The notes under the pieces were generated by a model. The model did not search any database. It had not been told where the DNA came from and worked only from the letters and a program-made list of their open reading frames with translations. DNA of 64,000 nucleotides, from assembly GCA_028564705.1 (NCBI GenBank), contig JAPXFQ010002858.1, positions 62,001 through 126,000 of the forward strand, in the 5' to 3' direction. Numbering within the stretch: position 1 is the stretch's first letter; every line of letters starts with the position of its first letter. Origin of the DNA: Apricaphanius iberus. Taxonomy: Eukaryota > Chordata > Actinopteri > Cyprinodontiformes > Aphaniidae. Positions 55,190-64,000 of the stretch are shown here, piece after piece. The position numbers and the translations under genes are program-made.

Positions 55190-56240
55190 TAAGTAGATAC
55201 ATGCATAAATACAGTGTACGCACATCACATTGTTCTTGGTGTAGGGAAACAGCAAAACAAGAGTTTTTGTAGCCTACACTGTGTCCGTTACTATCAATGG
55301 CAATAACCTTCTTATTGTTGATATACCCTTTTTACATATATGATAGATAGACAAAATGTCTAGATGACTGTTCTTTATTATGATGGCTACTGTACTTTAT
55401 ATTTTTATTGTTTTAGTCTGACATAACCAGAGGTGGAAGTAATTAAAAATACTGTCCTAGATATATACAAAAAAACAACAACAAATAAAACAGAATAGTC
55501 ATTGCTTGCACATGTACAAGAAGATTGATTATTTACATTGAAGCAACCTGAGGAAACTCACAGAAAGACACAACAAAATATTTAGTGAAGATTAGCATTG
55601 ATTAAAAAAAACCAAGTGCCTCATCCTGTCTCTTCTTTCTGTTTTTTGCTCCTCGTTTTTTCATCCTCTTTCCCTGCTTGTCCCCCTCCGTGCGCATGTG
55701 TGTGCGTCTGACCCTCCCTGTTCCCTGGCCCTACTGCTCTGTGTGTGTGTGTGGAACGGACACGCAGTTGCTGTTACACATCTTGACCAATCAACTGTGT
55801 CTTTCACCAAAACAAGTGCGAAAAACCCCCCGAGACGGCTCGTTTGCGACCGACACATCACTACTCTCAGGCGTTTGTGAAGTTTAATTGCATCTCTTGA
55901 AGATGATGTGGAGTTGTATGACTACAGTGTCCCTTATATTGTCAAATACAGCATGATCCATCTCTGCCAACCACCCTTCACAGAATACTTTAACATTATC
56001 TGATCCAGAACGTTGGTAAACTCAATTTAAACAGCGCAAAATGACCGCCTGATGACATTATAGGCCGAAATGATCAGATTTCAGTTTTTATTCACACAAT
56101 AAATAATAATAATCAAACTGCTAATGGAAATTAATGTACTTTTAGGAAAAGTCAGAGACAAGCAAGGCTTTTTGATTTAACTTGACAAAGTTATTGAATA
56201 TACAAATTTCAACTAACTTGGTCGTTCTAGTGTTAAGACA
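55190..56240. repeat. Inverted counterpart of the 28.03-29.64 kb repeat
   Basis: 55195-55450 and 55890-56240 match, inverted, 28030-28260 and 29285-29640. The left part ends with the same AACCAGAGGTGGAAGTAATT terminus that closes the hAT-like element at 28.05 kb. Between the blocks (55460-55880) lies unrelated sequence with a TG microsatellite (55739-55752). No intact gene is seen. Confidence 0.6.
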
Positions 56241-57220
56241 CAGGTACGCACACACACAATGTATGCTTGCCTGACTGAGGGAAAAGAATTTCCGCTTTTT
56301 TGCAACTACCAAGAGAAACGGTGTATGTTTAAAACTTAAGTTAATGTGAAAACATGAACAGCCTGGATGGAATTAAAAAAACAAAACATTGGTAAACTTA
56401 CCTACAACTTTACAGCTTGCGCCTTGTCTTGGGATCTCCAACTCCTGGGGAATATGTGTCCTGCAGTGAAATACGCCTGTGCGGAAACTGCCCTAGGCGG
56501 AACTAATGTTCTTCGCGATACAGCTACATTTTGTCAAATCATTCCTCAGAGCCATCCATCGGGCTGGCCGTCGGGGTGGCCGGTGCAGCTCCGCCACAGA
56601 GCAAGAGGAATACGCTTCCTTTTCTTCCATTTCCTCGGTGTGGAGGTGATGGGTCATGATCCGTGCTCTCATATCTAGGAACAACTTTATATACATGAGT
56701 ATCGCAAAGCTGTTTTACCGACAGCTAACTTTAGCCGTTAGCAAGTTTTCCTTCCTTTCTCCATAAAAAACATAATTTCCGCGTACATTTTGATGCCGTG
56801 AAAGTTTTTAATTTGTGTCCATCTGTTGTAGGTTTCACCTAAAATAACTCTGGTTTTAAATACTGTAAGGATGCTCCTCTTCTGGGAAAGATAATGAAAT
56901 CTACGGGGCTTAGACACAGCAGCTAAACTTACATGCCTTGTAGCTCCAGAAATTTGTTTATAATAGTATTTGGCAACCCACAAAGGCACAACGCTGTTGA
57001 CTGGAACAAGTAAATATAAATACAGTGCGGTGGTTGGAAAAAAGTTATTTTTTAAAGAGACTATATCATGCTATTTCACAGCTTTCAACTTCTGGGATAG
57101 ACATATATATAATAAAATGTTACCGTTGGTGTTATACAGTATTAATTTGTCCTGAAATTTAACTTTTACACTGTAGGTAATGTTAAACAACGAAGTGAAA
57201 CGGCTCGTTTATCTATAATC
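56241..57220. other. Unassigned sequence
   Basis: No gene is recognised. Frames near 56367-56696 overlap on both strands and lack known motifs. A stretch of GC-richer sequence lies at about 56400-56660. Confidence 0.45.
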
Positions 57221-57450
57221 TAGGGGTGGGAAAAATAATCTATTCTTAGATGCATCGAGATTCTTGCTAGAACGATTCGATGCAGATAAGTTAATAATCA
57301 GATTTTTTTTATTAAATAATTAATTAAAATCACTCACTGCAACATTCTGTTGGCCTGCTGCAGAGATCTATGAGCAATATACGACCTGCACCGGCTACAT
57401 TAAAAGTTTGTACTATTTTGGTACTTTCTGTGAGGTCGGGGAAGCTGGGT
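57221..57450 (+). mobile_element. hAT 5' end with start of a BED-finger gene
   Basis: It starts TAGGGGTGGGAAAAATAATC, a common hAT terminal type, with GATGCATCGAGATTC and GAACGATTCGATGCAGAT following. At 57373-57450 it holds AGCAATATACGACCTGCACC and GGCTACATTAAAAG, homologous to 60470 onward, where the hAT transposase begins. It is cut off by the Rex1 element. Confidence 0.6.
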
Positions 57451-57525
57451 GTCCGCAGAGATCTAAAGAAAACTTTCTTCCTGCCACTTTTTGCCTAACC
57501 TGCCTCATCCATTTTGCCTAACAAA

Positions 57526-60126
57526 ATGGATGAATTGCTCCTTCTCCTATCCAAGAACTCAGACTTTCGTCGTTCTGCCGCCTTTTGCTTCACTGAAACC
57601 TGGTCCAGTGAACACATCCCGGACAGCGCACTACAGCTGCCGCGCTTCCAGCTGTTCCGAGCGTACCGCTGCGCGGATCTGTCTGGGAAGTCAAAGGGAG
57701 GAGGAACGTGTTTCTACATTAACGAAGGTTGGTGTACAGATGTCACAGTGTTAAAGAAGACATGCAGCCCTCACCTGGAGTCTTTCTTCATAAACTGTAA
57801 ACCATTTTATTCACCGCGGGAGTTCGCCTCGTTTGTGCTGGTCGCTGTATACATTCCACCGCAGGCGTGTGCAACGGAGGCGTTACATCACCTCGCCGAT
57901 CAGATCACAGACGTGGAGAAAACTCACCCGGACTCTCTGCTAATCATTCTCGGGGATTTTAATAGAGCAAATCTCAAACTTGAACTGCCTAAATATAGAC
58001 AACACGTGACGTGTCCCACCAGGGAAATGAACACTTTAGACCACTGCTACACCACAATAAAGAATGCATATCGCTCTGTCCCCCGTGCTGCTTTGGGACT
58101 TTCTGACCACTGCCTGGTCCACCTCATCCCATCTTACAAGCAGAAGCTGAAATCTGCTAAGCCTGTAGTAAGAACTGTAAAGAGATGGACAGATGAGTCA
58201 AAGATGCAGTTACAGGCCTGCTTTGACTGCACTGATTGGAGCGTCTTTGAAGCAGCAGCCTCAGACCTGGACGAACTGACTGACACTGTGACATTTTACA
58301 TCAGCTTTTGCGAGGACATGTGTGTGCAGACCAAAACCTTCTGCACGTTCAACAACAATAAACCATGGTTCACTGCAGAACTGAGACGGCTACGCCAGGA
58401 CAAGGAGGAGGCCTACAGGAGTGGGGATCGGGACCTGTACAAGCAGGCCAGGAACAAGCTGACAAAGGAGATCAAGGCAGCAAAAAGGAACTACAGTGCA
58501 AAACTGAAGGAGCGTTTTTCTGCCAACGACACTTCTGCAGTTTGGAAGGGCCTGCAGACCATTACCAACTACAGGAGACCATCCCCCCACCCTGTGGGGA
58601 GCCCCCGCCTGGCTGAGGACCTCAATGACTTTTTCTCCAGGTTTGAAACAACTTTCACACCTTCCACCTCCCCCACCATCTCCATCACAAAAGGCCTAGC
58701 ATCACCCCAAACCATCCCCATACCTGATCCCCTGCCTGCGCTGACGATCTGTGAACAGGATGTGCGCCAGCTATTTCAGAAACAGAGGATTAAGAAGGCT
58801 CCAGGACCCGATGGTGTGTCTCCGTCCTGTCTGAAAGTCTGTGCTGACCAGCTGGCTCCCATCTTCACTCAGATCTTCAATAACTCCCTGGAGCTGTGTG
58901 AGGTCCCCTCCTGCCTCAAACGCTCCACCATCATACCAGTTCCCAAGAAGTCCCCAGTCACTGGATTAAATGACTACAGACCAGTTGCCCTAACATCTGT
59001 GGTCATGAAATCCTTTGAGCGACTGGTGCTGTCCCACCTGAAGGAAATCACGGATCCCCTGCTAGACCCCCTGCAGTTCGCCTATAGAGCAAACAGGTCA
59101 GTGGATGATGCAGTCAACATGGCTCTACACTACATCCTGCAACACCTAGACTCTGCAGGTACCTACGCTCGGGTCCTGTTTGTGGACTTCAGCTCTGCAT
59201 TCAACACCATCGTCCCAGAGCTCCTCCACCAAAAACTGTCCCAGCTCACCGTGCCTCCCTCCACCTTTCAGTGGATTACCAGTTTCCTGACTGACAGGAG
59301 GCAGCAGGTGAAACTGGGTAACTTCATATCCAGCACCCGGTCCCTCAGCATCGGCGCCCCCCAGGGATGTGTTCTCTCCCCACTGCTTTTCTCCCTTTAC
59401 ACCACTGATTGCACGTCAAGAGACCCTTCTGTGAAACTCCTGAAGTTTGCAGATGACACCACCGTCATTGGACTCATCCGTGATGGCGACGAGTCTGCAT
59501 ACAGAAGGGAGGTGGAACATCTGGTCCACTGGTGCAGTCAGAACCACCTGGAGCTAAACCCGCTCAAAACTGTGGAGATGACAGTCGACTTCAGGAAGAG
59601 ACCCCCATCAACATCTCCTCTTATAATCACCAACAGGCCAGTCCCCACAGTAGAGTCTTTCAGGTTCCTAGGATCCACCATCACACGGGACCTGAAGTGG
59701 ACCTCCCACATTGACTCTATAAGGAAGAAGGCCCAGCAAAGGCTGTACTTGCTGCGTCAGCTCAGAAAGTTCAACCTGCCTCAGGAACTGCTGACCATAT
59801 TCTACACAGCAATAGTCCAGTCTGTCCTGACCTCATCCATCTCTGTCTGGTTCGGATCCGCCACCAGGCAAGACAGGGACAGACTGCAGAGAACAGTCAG
59901 GTCCACAGAGAGGATCATAGGTTCTGATCTTCCCTCCATTGAGGACCTTTTCTGGGCCAGGGTCAGGAAGCGGGCCAGAAAAATCACCACTGACCCCTCA
60001 CACCCTGGCCACAATCTGTTTAGGCTCCTCCCCTCAGGCCGGCGTTACAGAGCGCTGTACGCCAAAACCACCCGACACAAGAACAGTTTCTTCCCCCAGG
60101 CCGTCGCTCTGATGAACTCTGAATAG
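57526..60126 (+). CDS. Rex1 pol: endonuclease-reverse transcriptase, N-terminally short
   Basis: The start is ATG 57526 (MDELLLLLSKNSDF); an in-frame TAA lies at 57496. The frame has 866 codons and no stop. Endonuclease residues: Glu24 (TETW), Asp144 (LGDFN), Asp194-His195 (SDHC). The first endonuclease motif (Asn of the WNVRSL type) would lie upstream and is missing. The reverse transcriptase has KKAPGPDGVSP, NDYRPVALTSVVMKSFERLV, FVDFSSAFNT (Asp554), GAPQGCVLSPLLF and FADD at 641-644. The C-terminal region has KLTVPTVESFRFLG-like and RARKITTDPSHPGHN motifs and ends QAVALMNSE. The open frame suggests a young insertion, but loss of the endonuclease N-terminus predicts that this copy cannot nick its target. 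Confidence 0.9.
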   Translation: MDELLLLLSKNSDFRRSAAFCFTETWSSEHIPDSALQLPRFQLFRAYRCADLSGKSKGGGTCFYINEGWCTDVTVLKKTCSPHLESFFINCKPFYSPREFASFVLVAVYIPPQACATEALHHLADQITDVEKTHPDSLLIILGDFNRANLKLELPKYRQHVTCPTREMNTLDHCYTTIKNAYRSVPRAALGLSDHCLVHLIPSYKQKLKSAKPVVRTVKRWTDESKMQLQACFDCTDWSVFEAAASDLDELTDTVTFYISFCEDMCVQTKTFCTFNNNKPWFTAELRRLRQDKEEAYRSGDRDLYKQARNKLTKEIKAAKRNYSAKLKERFSANDTSAVWKGLQTITNYRRPSPHPVGSPRLAEDLNDFFSRFETTFTPSTSPTISITKGLASPQTIPIPDPLPALTICEQDVRQLFQKQRIKKAPGPDGVSPSCLKVCADQLAPIFTQIFNNSLELCEVPSCLKRSTIIPVPKKSPVTGLNDYRPVALTSVVMKSFERLVLSHLKEITDPLLDPLQFAYRANRSVDDAVNMALHYILQHLDSAGTYARVLFVDFSSAFNTIVPELLHQKLSQLTVPPSTFQWITSFLTDRRQQVKLGNFISSTRSLSIGAPQGCVLSPLLFSLYTTDCTSRDPSVKLLKFADDTTVIGLIRDGDESAYRREVEHLVHWCSQNHLELNPLKTVEMTVDFRKRPPSTSPLIITNRPVPTVESFRFLGSTITRDLKWTSHIDSIRKKAQQRLYLLRQLRKFNLPQELLTIFYTAIVQSVLTSSISVWFGSATRQDRDRLQRTVRSTERIIGSDLPSIEDLFWARVRKRARKITTDPSHPGHNLFRLLPSGRRYRALYAKTTRHKNSFFPQAVALMNSE

Positions 60127-60372
60127 TCACAGAGTGTGTGTCCACTCACATGAACAATAAACTAAAACTCTGCACTGCTGTATATACTTACTGTATATAC
60201 TTACTGTACAATAACCCTGGTTTGGTGTATATATTATCCTTTATTTTTATTTATTTTATTTTATTTATTTTTTTCTCTTCCGTTTTTTAATTTCACTTAT
60301 TTAAGTTCTGTACTGGAGAGAAAAGTTGCCGGAGTCAAATTCCTTGTATGTGTCATACTTGGCCATTAAAGC

Positions 60373-60403
60373 TGATTCTGATTCTGATTCTGATTCTGAT
60401 TCT
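60373..60403 (+). repeat. GATTCT microsatellite tail of Rex1
   Basis: About five tandem GATTCT units terminate the Rex1 3' UTR. Short tandem repeats rather than poly(A) are usual at CR1/Rex1 3' ends. Confidence 0.85.
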
Positions 60404-60457
60404 GTACTATACACGCCTGAAGAACAGGCAGAGGACTGTTTACACTGTGGTGAGAAA

Positions 60458-61879
60458 ATGGCTGCGGCAAGCAATATATGACCTGCACCGGCTACATTAA
60501 AAGCTTCCATATGGCAGCACTTTGGTTTCTATGAGGTCGAGGGGAAGCTGGACAAGACATACACAGTGTGTAAGGTGTGTGGAACTCAAATAAAATACTT
60601 TGGAAATACCAAAAATATGCGGAACCACATTTCCCGATTCCATTCAGAGCTGGAAGAAAAGGGACCTGTTCCTGGTGGCAGCCAGAAGACATTTGAGCAG
60701 GCAATGGCACGGACGCCACCAAACTCGTATAAGGCCAAACGGATAACTAAATCTATAGCAAAATTTATTGCAATGGATTTAAGAGCATACTCGGTTGTAG
60801 GGAACGAGGGCTTTCGGGAGATGATGCATACGTTGGAGCCGAGATACAAGATACCTTGTCGGCGACACTTCACCGACACCACAATTCCTACACTCTACAA
60901 TGAAACTAAATCCAAAGTTCTAGATATTTGGAGGAAGAACGTTGGAAGGGTGGCAATAACATGCGACGCATGGACTTCAATTGCCATGGTGTCCTACGTT
61001 ACCGTAACCGTGCATTTCATCAACGGTGACTGGCAGCTAATGTCACTTGTGCTCCAAACAAGAGCAATGCACAAGAGTCACACGGGCGCGAATGTGGCCG
61101 ACTTGTTGAAGAGGGTGGCAGAAGAATGGCATCTGAATGACAACGACTTAGTTTTAGTCACAGATAACGCTTCGAAGATGGTCTTGGCAGCCCAACCTGG
61201 AGGATTTACGCACATGAAATGTTACGCCCACACGCTGAATCTGGGCTGTCAGCGAGCACTCAAGTTGCCTGATCTTTCTAAGCTCCTGGAGAAGATTAGA
61301 CGCATAGTGACGTTTTTCCACCGTAGCACCGTCGGCGCGCACCAGCTGGAGGAGAAGCAGAGGCTACTTGGTCTGCCGTGTCATAAACTGATAACAGACG
61401 TCAGCACCAAGTGGAATAGTGCTTATGAAATGGTAATCGTTTTTTGGAACAGCAGCCAGCTATCTGCACTGCTTTACTCTCTCCCCAAGTGAGGAAGGGA
61501 GAATCTGATCTCTGTAGTAGTCTCACTATAACAGATGTCACCAATGCAGACGATGTTGTTATGGCCCTCAAGCCACTGAAAGATGCTACAACACTTATAT
61601 CAGAGGAGAGCAGCCCCACGGTGTGTTTGATTGCCCCACTGCAAGCTCAACCCTGCCAGGAAAAGACGAGCTACAATGCAGAATCATCAATTATCCGTGA
61701 GATAAAGCAGGTCATCAACGAGGACCTCAGAAAAAGGTACAGCTCTTACCTAGAGAGGAGCACACTTCATTCAGCTTCTACTCTAGACCCAAGATTCAAG
61801 GGACTGCCTTTCCTTTCTGAAGAGGATATAAAGAGACGTTTCGAAAAGTTGTTGCTGAGGCTGCATCACTTGAGGTAAC
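60458..61879 (+). pseudogene. hAT transposase (ZBED-like), with stop and frameshift
   Basis: ATG at 60458 opens MAAASNI and then meets TGA at 60479-60481. The same codon is CGA in the other hAT copy at 57375. The frame continues with a BED finger (KASIWQHFGFYEVEGKL, CKVCGTQIKYFG, HISRFH). The core follows: GFREMMHTLEPRYKIP, AITCDAWTS, LVLVTDNASKMVLAA, CYAHTLNLGCQRAL and STKWNSAYEMV. A one-base loss near 61437 shifts the frame; translation resumes as FLEQQPAICTALLSPQVRKG, ASTLDPRFKGLPFL and IKRRFEKLLL to about 61876. The C-terminal dimerisation domain is absent. It is therefore an inactive relative of zinc-finger BED proteins; a domesticated gene is unlikely given the lesions. Confidence 0.85.
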
Positions 61880-62020
61880 TAAATAATGCTATTTTCTTGC
61901 ATGTAACATTTTAGATTTTCTAGGCTTACTATTTACTTTGCTTAATTGATACATTTGACAACATAACACAATCAATGCATAATACAATATTGAGTTGAAT
62001 TTATTTTTTTGCTTTATAAA

Positions 62021-64000
62021 TTCAATTCAGTTTTCAATTGTTTATTTATATAGCGCCGTTTCACAACAGATGTCATTTCAAGGCACTTTACAAGAAGAGA
62101 AAAGTTTGTTGCAGGACGTGGAGAACTTTCCGTCACTGCAATGCCATCTTAGTCAGGGTCGTCAAGCACGGCGGGTCAGGAGCACCTACTATAGGAAGAG
62201 ACTAAGAGAAACCAGGTTACCGCTTGAATTGACAGCACATCATGCAGTTGGGGAGAAGTAGGAGAGAAAGTAGGAACAGACCCTAATAATGTCCTCCAAC
62301 AGCCTAGCCTAAAGCAGCATAGCCACTAACATTAACCTGTCTCCTAGCTATTAGGAAACCTAGCTACTAACACTCTCTACTTGGCTTACATTAATCTATC
62401 TCTACGTAGCTACTCTACCTCTTCATATCCCTTCCTAGCTTTTGACACTCTACCTAGCTACTAACATTAACCTATCTCTTCCTAGCTACCTGTCTAACCT
62501 GTCTCTAACTACCTATTAACATATCTCTAACTGTAAGCTTTGTCAAAGAGGAAAGTTTTAAGCCTAGTTTTAAAGATATACAAATTGTCTGCTTCACGAA
62601 CCAACCCTGGGAGCTGGTTCCATAGGAGGGGAGCCTGATAGCTGAAAGATCTGCCACCCATTCTACTTTTAGAAATCCTAGGAACTACCAGTAAACCTGC
62701 AGTCTGAGAGCGAAGGGCCCTGTTAGGAACATATGGAACAATCAGGTCTCTTATGTATGATGGAGCTAGATTATTAAGAGCTTTATATGTCAGAAGGAGG
62801 ATCTTGAATTCTATTCTAGATTTTACTGGGAGCCAGTGAAGAGAAGCTAAAACAGGGGAAATGTGATCTCTTCTTTTAATATTCATCAGAATCCTAGCAG
62901 CAGCATTTTGGACTAACTGAAGACTTTTAATTGTTTTCTGTGGACTACCTGATAATAAAGAGTTACAGTAATCCAGTCTTGAAGTAATAAAGGCATGGAC
63001 TAGTTTTTCAGCATCATTCCTGGACAGGATGGTTCTAACTTTTGCAATATTCCTAAGGTGAAAAAAAAATAAATCTTAAAGACTTCTTTAATGTGAGATT
63101 TAAATGACATATCTTGGTCAAAAATAACACCGAGGTTCTTTGCTTTATTACTGGAGGCTAATTTAATGCCGTCTAGGTGAAGGGGTTGACTAAGTAGTTT
63201 CTTTTTCAGAGATTCCGGTCCAAAGACGACAGCTTCTGTTTTATCAGAATTCAGAAGCAAGAAGTTTAGAGTCATCCAAGTTTTTATGTCTTCCAGACAT
63301 GCCTGTAGTCTACCTAACTGATTGGGTTCATCAGGATTTATGGATAGATATAGCTGTGTATCATCTGCGTAACTATGGAAATTTATCCCATGCTGCCTAA
63401 TTATTTTACCAATAGGAAGCATATATATAGTAAAAAGAATCGGCCCAAGCACTGAACCCTGTGGTACTCCGCAAGTAACTATTGAGGTTGAGGAAGATCT
63501 ATTGTTTACCTGAACAAACTGAAATCTGTTAGACAAATAAGATTTAAACCAACCTAGTGCTGTTCCTATTATACCGACACTTTGAAGCCTTTCTATGAGA
63601 ATATTGTGATCAACAGTGTCAAAGGCAGCACTGAGATCTAACAGGACCAGAATGGTCACCAGTCCATTGTCTGAGGCTATGAGAATATCATTAGTAACCT
63701 TCACCAGAGCTGTTTCAGTGCTGTGATGAGCTCTAAAGCCTGACTGAAACTTCTCAAACAGCTCATTATTGTTTAAATGCTCACATATCTGGTGTGCAAC
63801 TATTTTCTCAAGAATTTTAGATAAGAAGGGAAGATTAGATATCGGTCTATAGTTAATTAAGTCGTTTTGATCAAGAGATGGTTTCTTAAGTAGAGGTTTA
63901 ATTACAGCTATCTTAAACTCCTGTGGTACATATCCATTGACTAAGGATAGATTCATTATATCTAAAATTGGAGCAGCGATCAGAGGGAAAACTTATTTTA
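62021..64000 (-). mobile_element. L2/Maui LINE, antisense, continuing past the window end
   Basis: The 3' tail is at 62021-62100 (TTATATAGCGCCGTTTCACA antisense). A 3' UTR of about 420 bp with repeated CTAGCTAC-type words follows, then the pol frame from 62527 up to the window edge. It is the best-preserved L2 in the window. The 5' end is outside. Confidence 0.9.
62527..64000 (-). pseudogene. L2 LINE reverse transcriptase, one frameshift, partial
   Basis: The minus-strand translation from the window edge shows VPQEFKIAVIKPLLKK, NYRPISNLPFLSKILEK, FQSGFRAHHSTETALVKV, LLDLSAAFDTVDH, GVPQGSVLGPILFTIYMLPI and the catalytic YADD (in FHSYADDTQLYLSI). It continues with LLLNSDKTEAVVFGP and IFDQDMSFKSHIKEV. 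A slip in an A-run near 63065 (minus-strand T-run before the Ile-Ala-Lys block) puts the rest in another frame: [67 protein letters not shown] and [15 protein letters not shown]. All RT core motifs are present, but the frameshift and possible upstream loss make this copy inactive. Confidence 0.88.

Larger units (their letters stand above)
57451..60403 (+). mobile_element. Rex1 LINE, 5'-truncated in the endonuclease
   Basis: It contains a long pol frame (57526-60126), a short 3' UTR with AATAAA (about 60158) and a terminal (GATTCT)n microsatellite. The RT block FSSAFNT, used as the classical Rex1 PCR target, is present. The 5' junction is approximate. It lies between two diverged pieces of hAT sequence. 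Confidence 0.8.

Noticed and set aside
56367..56696. Overlapping ORFs of 103 and 67 codons on opposite strands
   Set aside because: Mutual shadows in a slightly GC-richer stretch, with no recognisable domain or splice context.

Overview
This window is repeat-rich, AT-rich nuclear DNA of a ray-finned (teleost) fish. The evidence is the repeat fauna: Rex1 and L2/Maui-type LINEs ending in TTGAA-type repeats, fish L1/Tx1 LINEs, Tc1, several hAT elements, piggyBac, tRNA-derived fish SINEs, Ty3/Gypsy fragments and a Ty1/copia element. I see no classical host gene with a full exon set and no prokaryotic features. The only non-transposon coding candidates are a small spliced gene of the teleost 'samd3-like' family (35.6-37.3 kb), a decayed copy of an uncharacterised teleost C2H2 zinc-finger family (44.9-46.8 kb, minus) and two possible orphan exons (2.9-3.2 kb minus; 54.76 kb plus).

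Layout. 0-9 kb: a hAT-type MITE, LINE tails, an L2 fragment and a composite unclassified repeat that carries an inner DNA transposon. 9-18 kb: one L1 LINE with a 5' leader, ORF1 (one stop codon), a complete 1241-residue ORF2 and an exceptionally long GC-rich 3' UTR. 18-24.2 kb: L2 pieces, an old LINE reverse transcriptase split by a solo LTR, and a Gypsy pol remnant. 24.4-28 kb: an old hAT-like element holding a deleted piggyBac and a SINE. 30.1-34.5 kb: a hAT element with an exact 8-bp target duplication and a broken BED-finger transposase. 35-38 kb: a SINE, the samd3-like gene, a Tc1-derived palindrome and a 134-bp tandem repeat.

38.5-53.6 kb is a nest. A Tc1 element with its TA duplication and both ends intact appears to be split by about 13.6 kb. 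The inserted DNA contains an L1/Tx1 ORF2 tail, a second antisense copy of the GC-rich L1 3' UTR, a SINE, the C2H2-family pseudogene and a young, structurally complete copia element (230-bp LTRs with one difference, an exact 5-bp TSD and one uninterrupted gag-pol frame). 57.2-64 kb: hAT sequence flanking a Rex1 LINE whose long ORF is open, then a frameshifted hAT transposase, then an antisense L2 that runs off the window end.

Only three long frames look fit to be translated: copia gag-pol, L1 ORF2 and Rex1 pol. The long ORFs in the GC-rich 14.4-17.4 kb stretch are judged to be composition artefacts. The most unusual items are the copia element, the GC-rich L1 3' UTR seen in two copies, and the two uncharacterised fish gene families embedded in the repeats.
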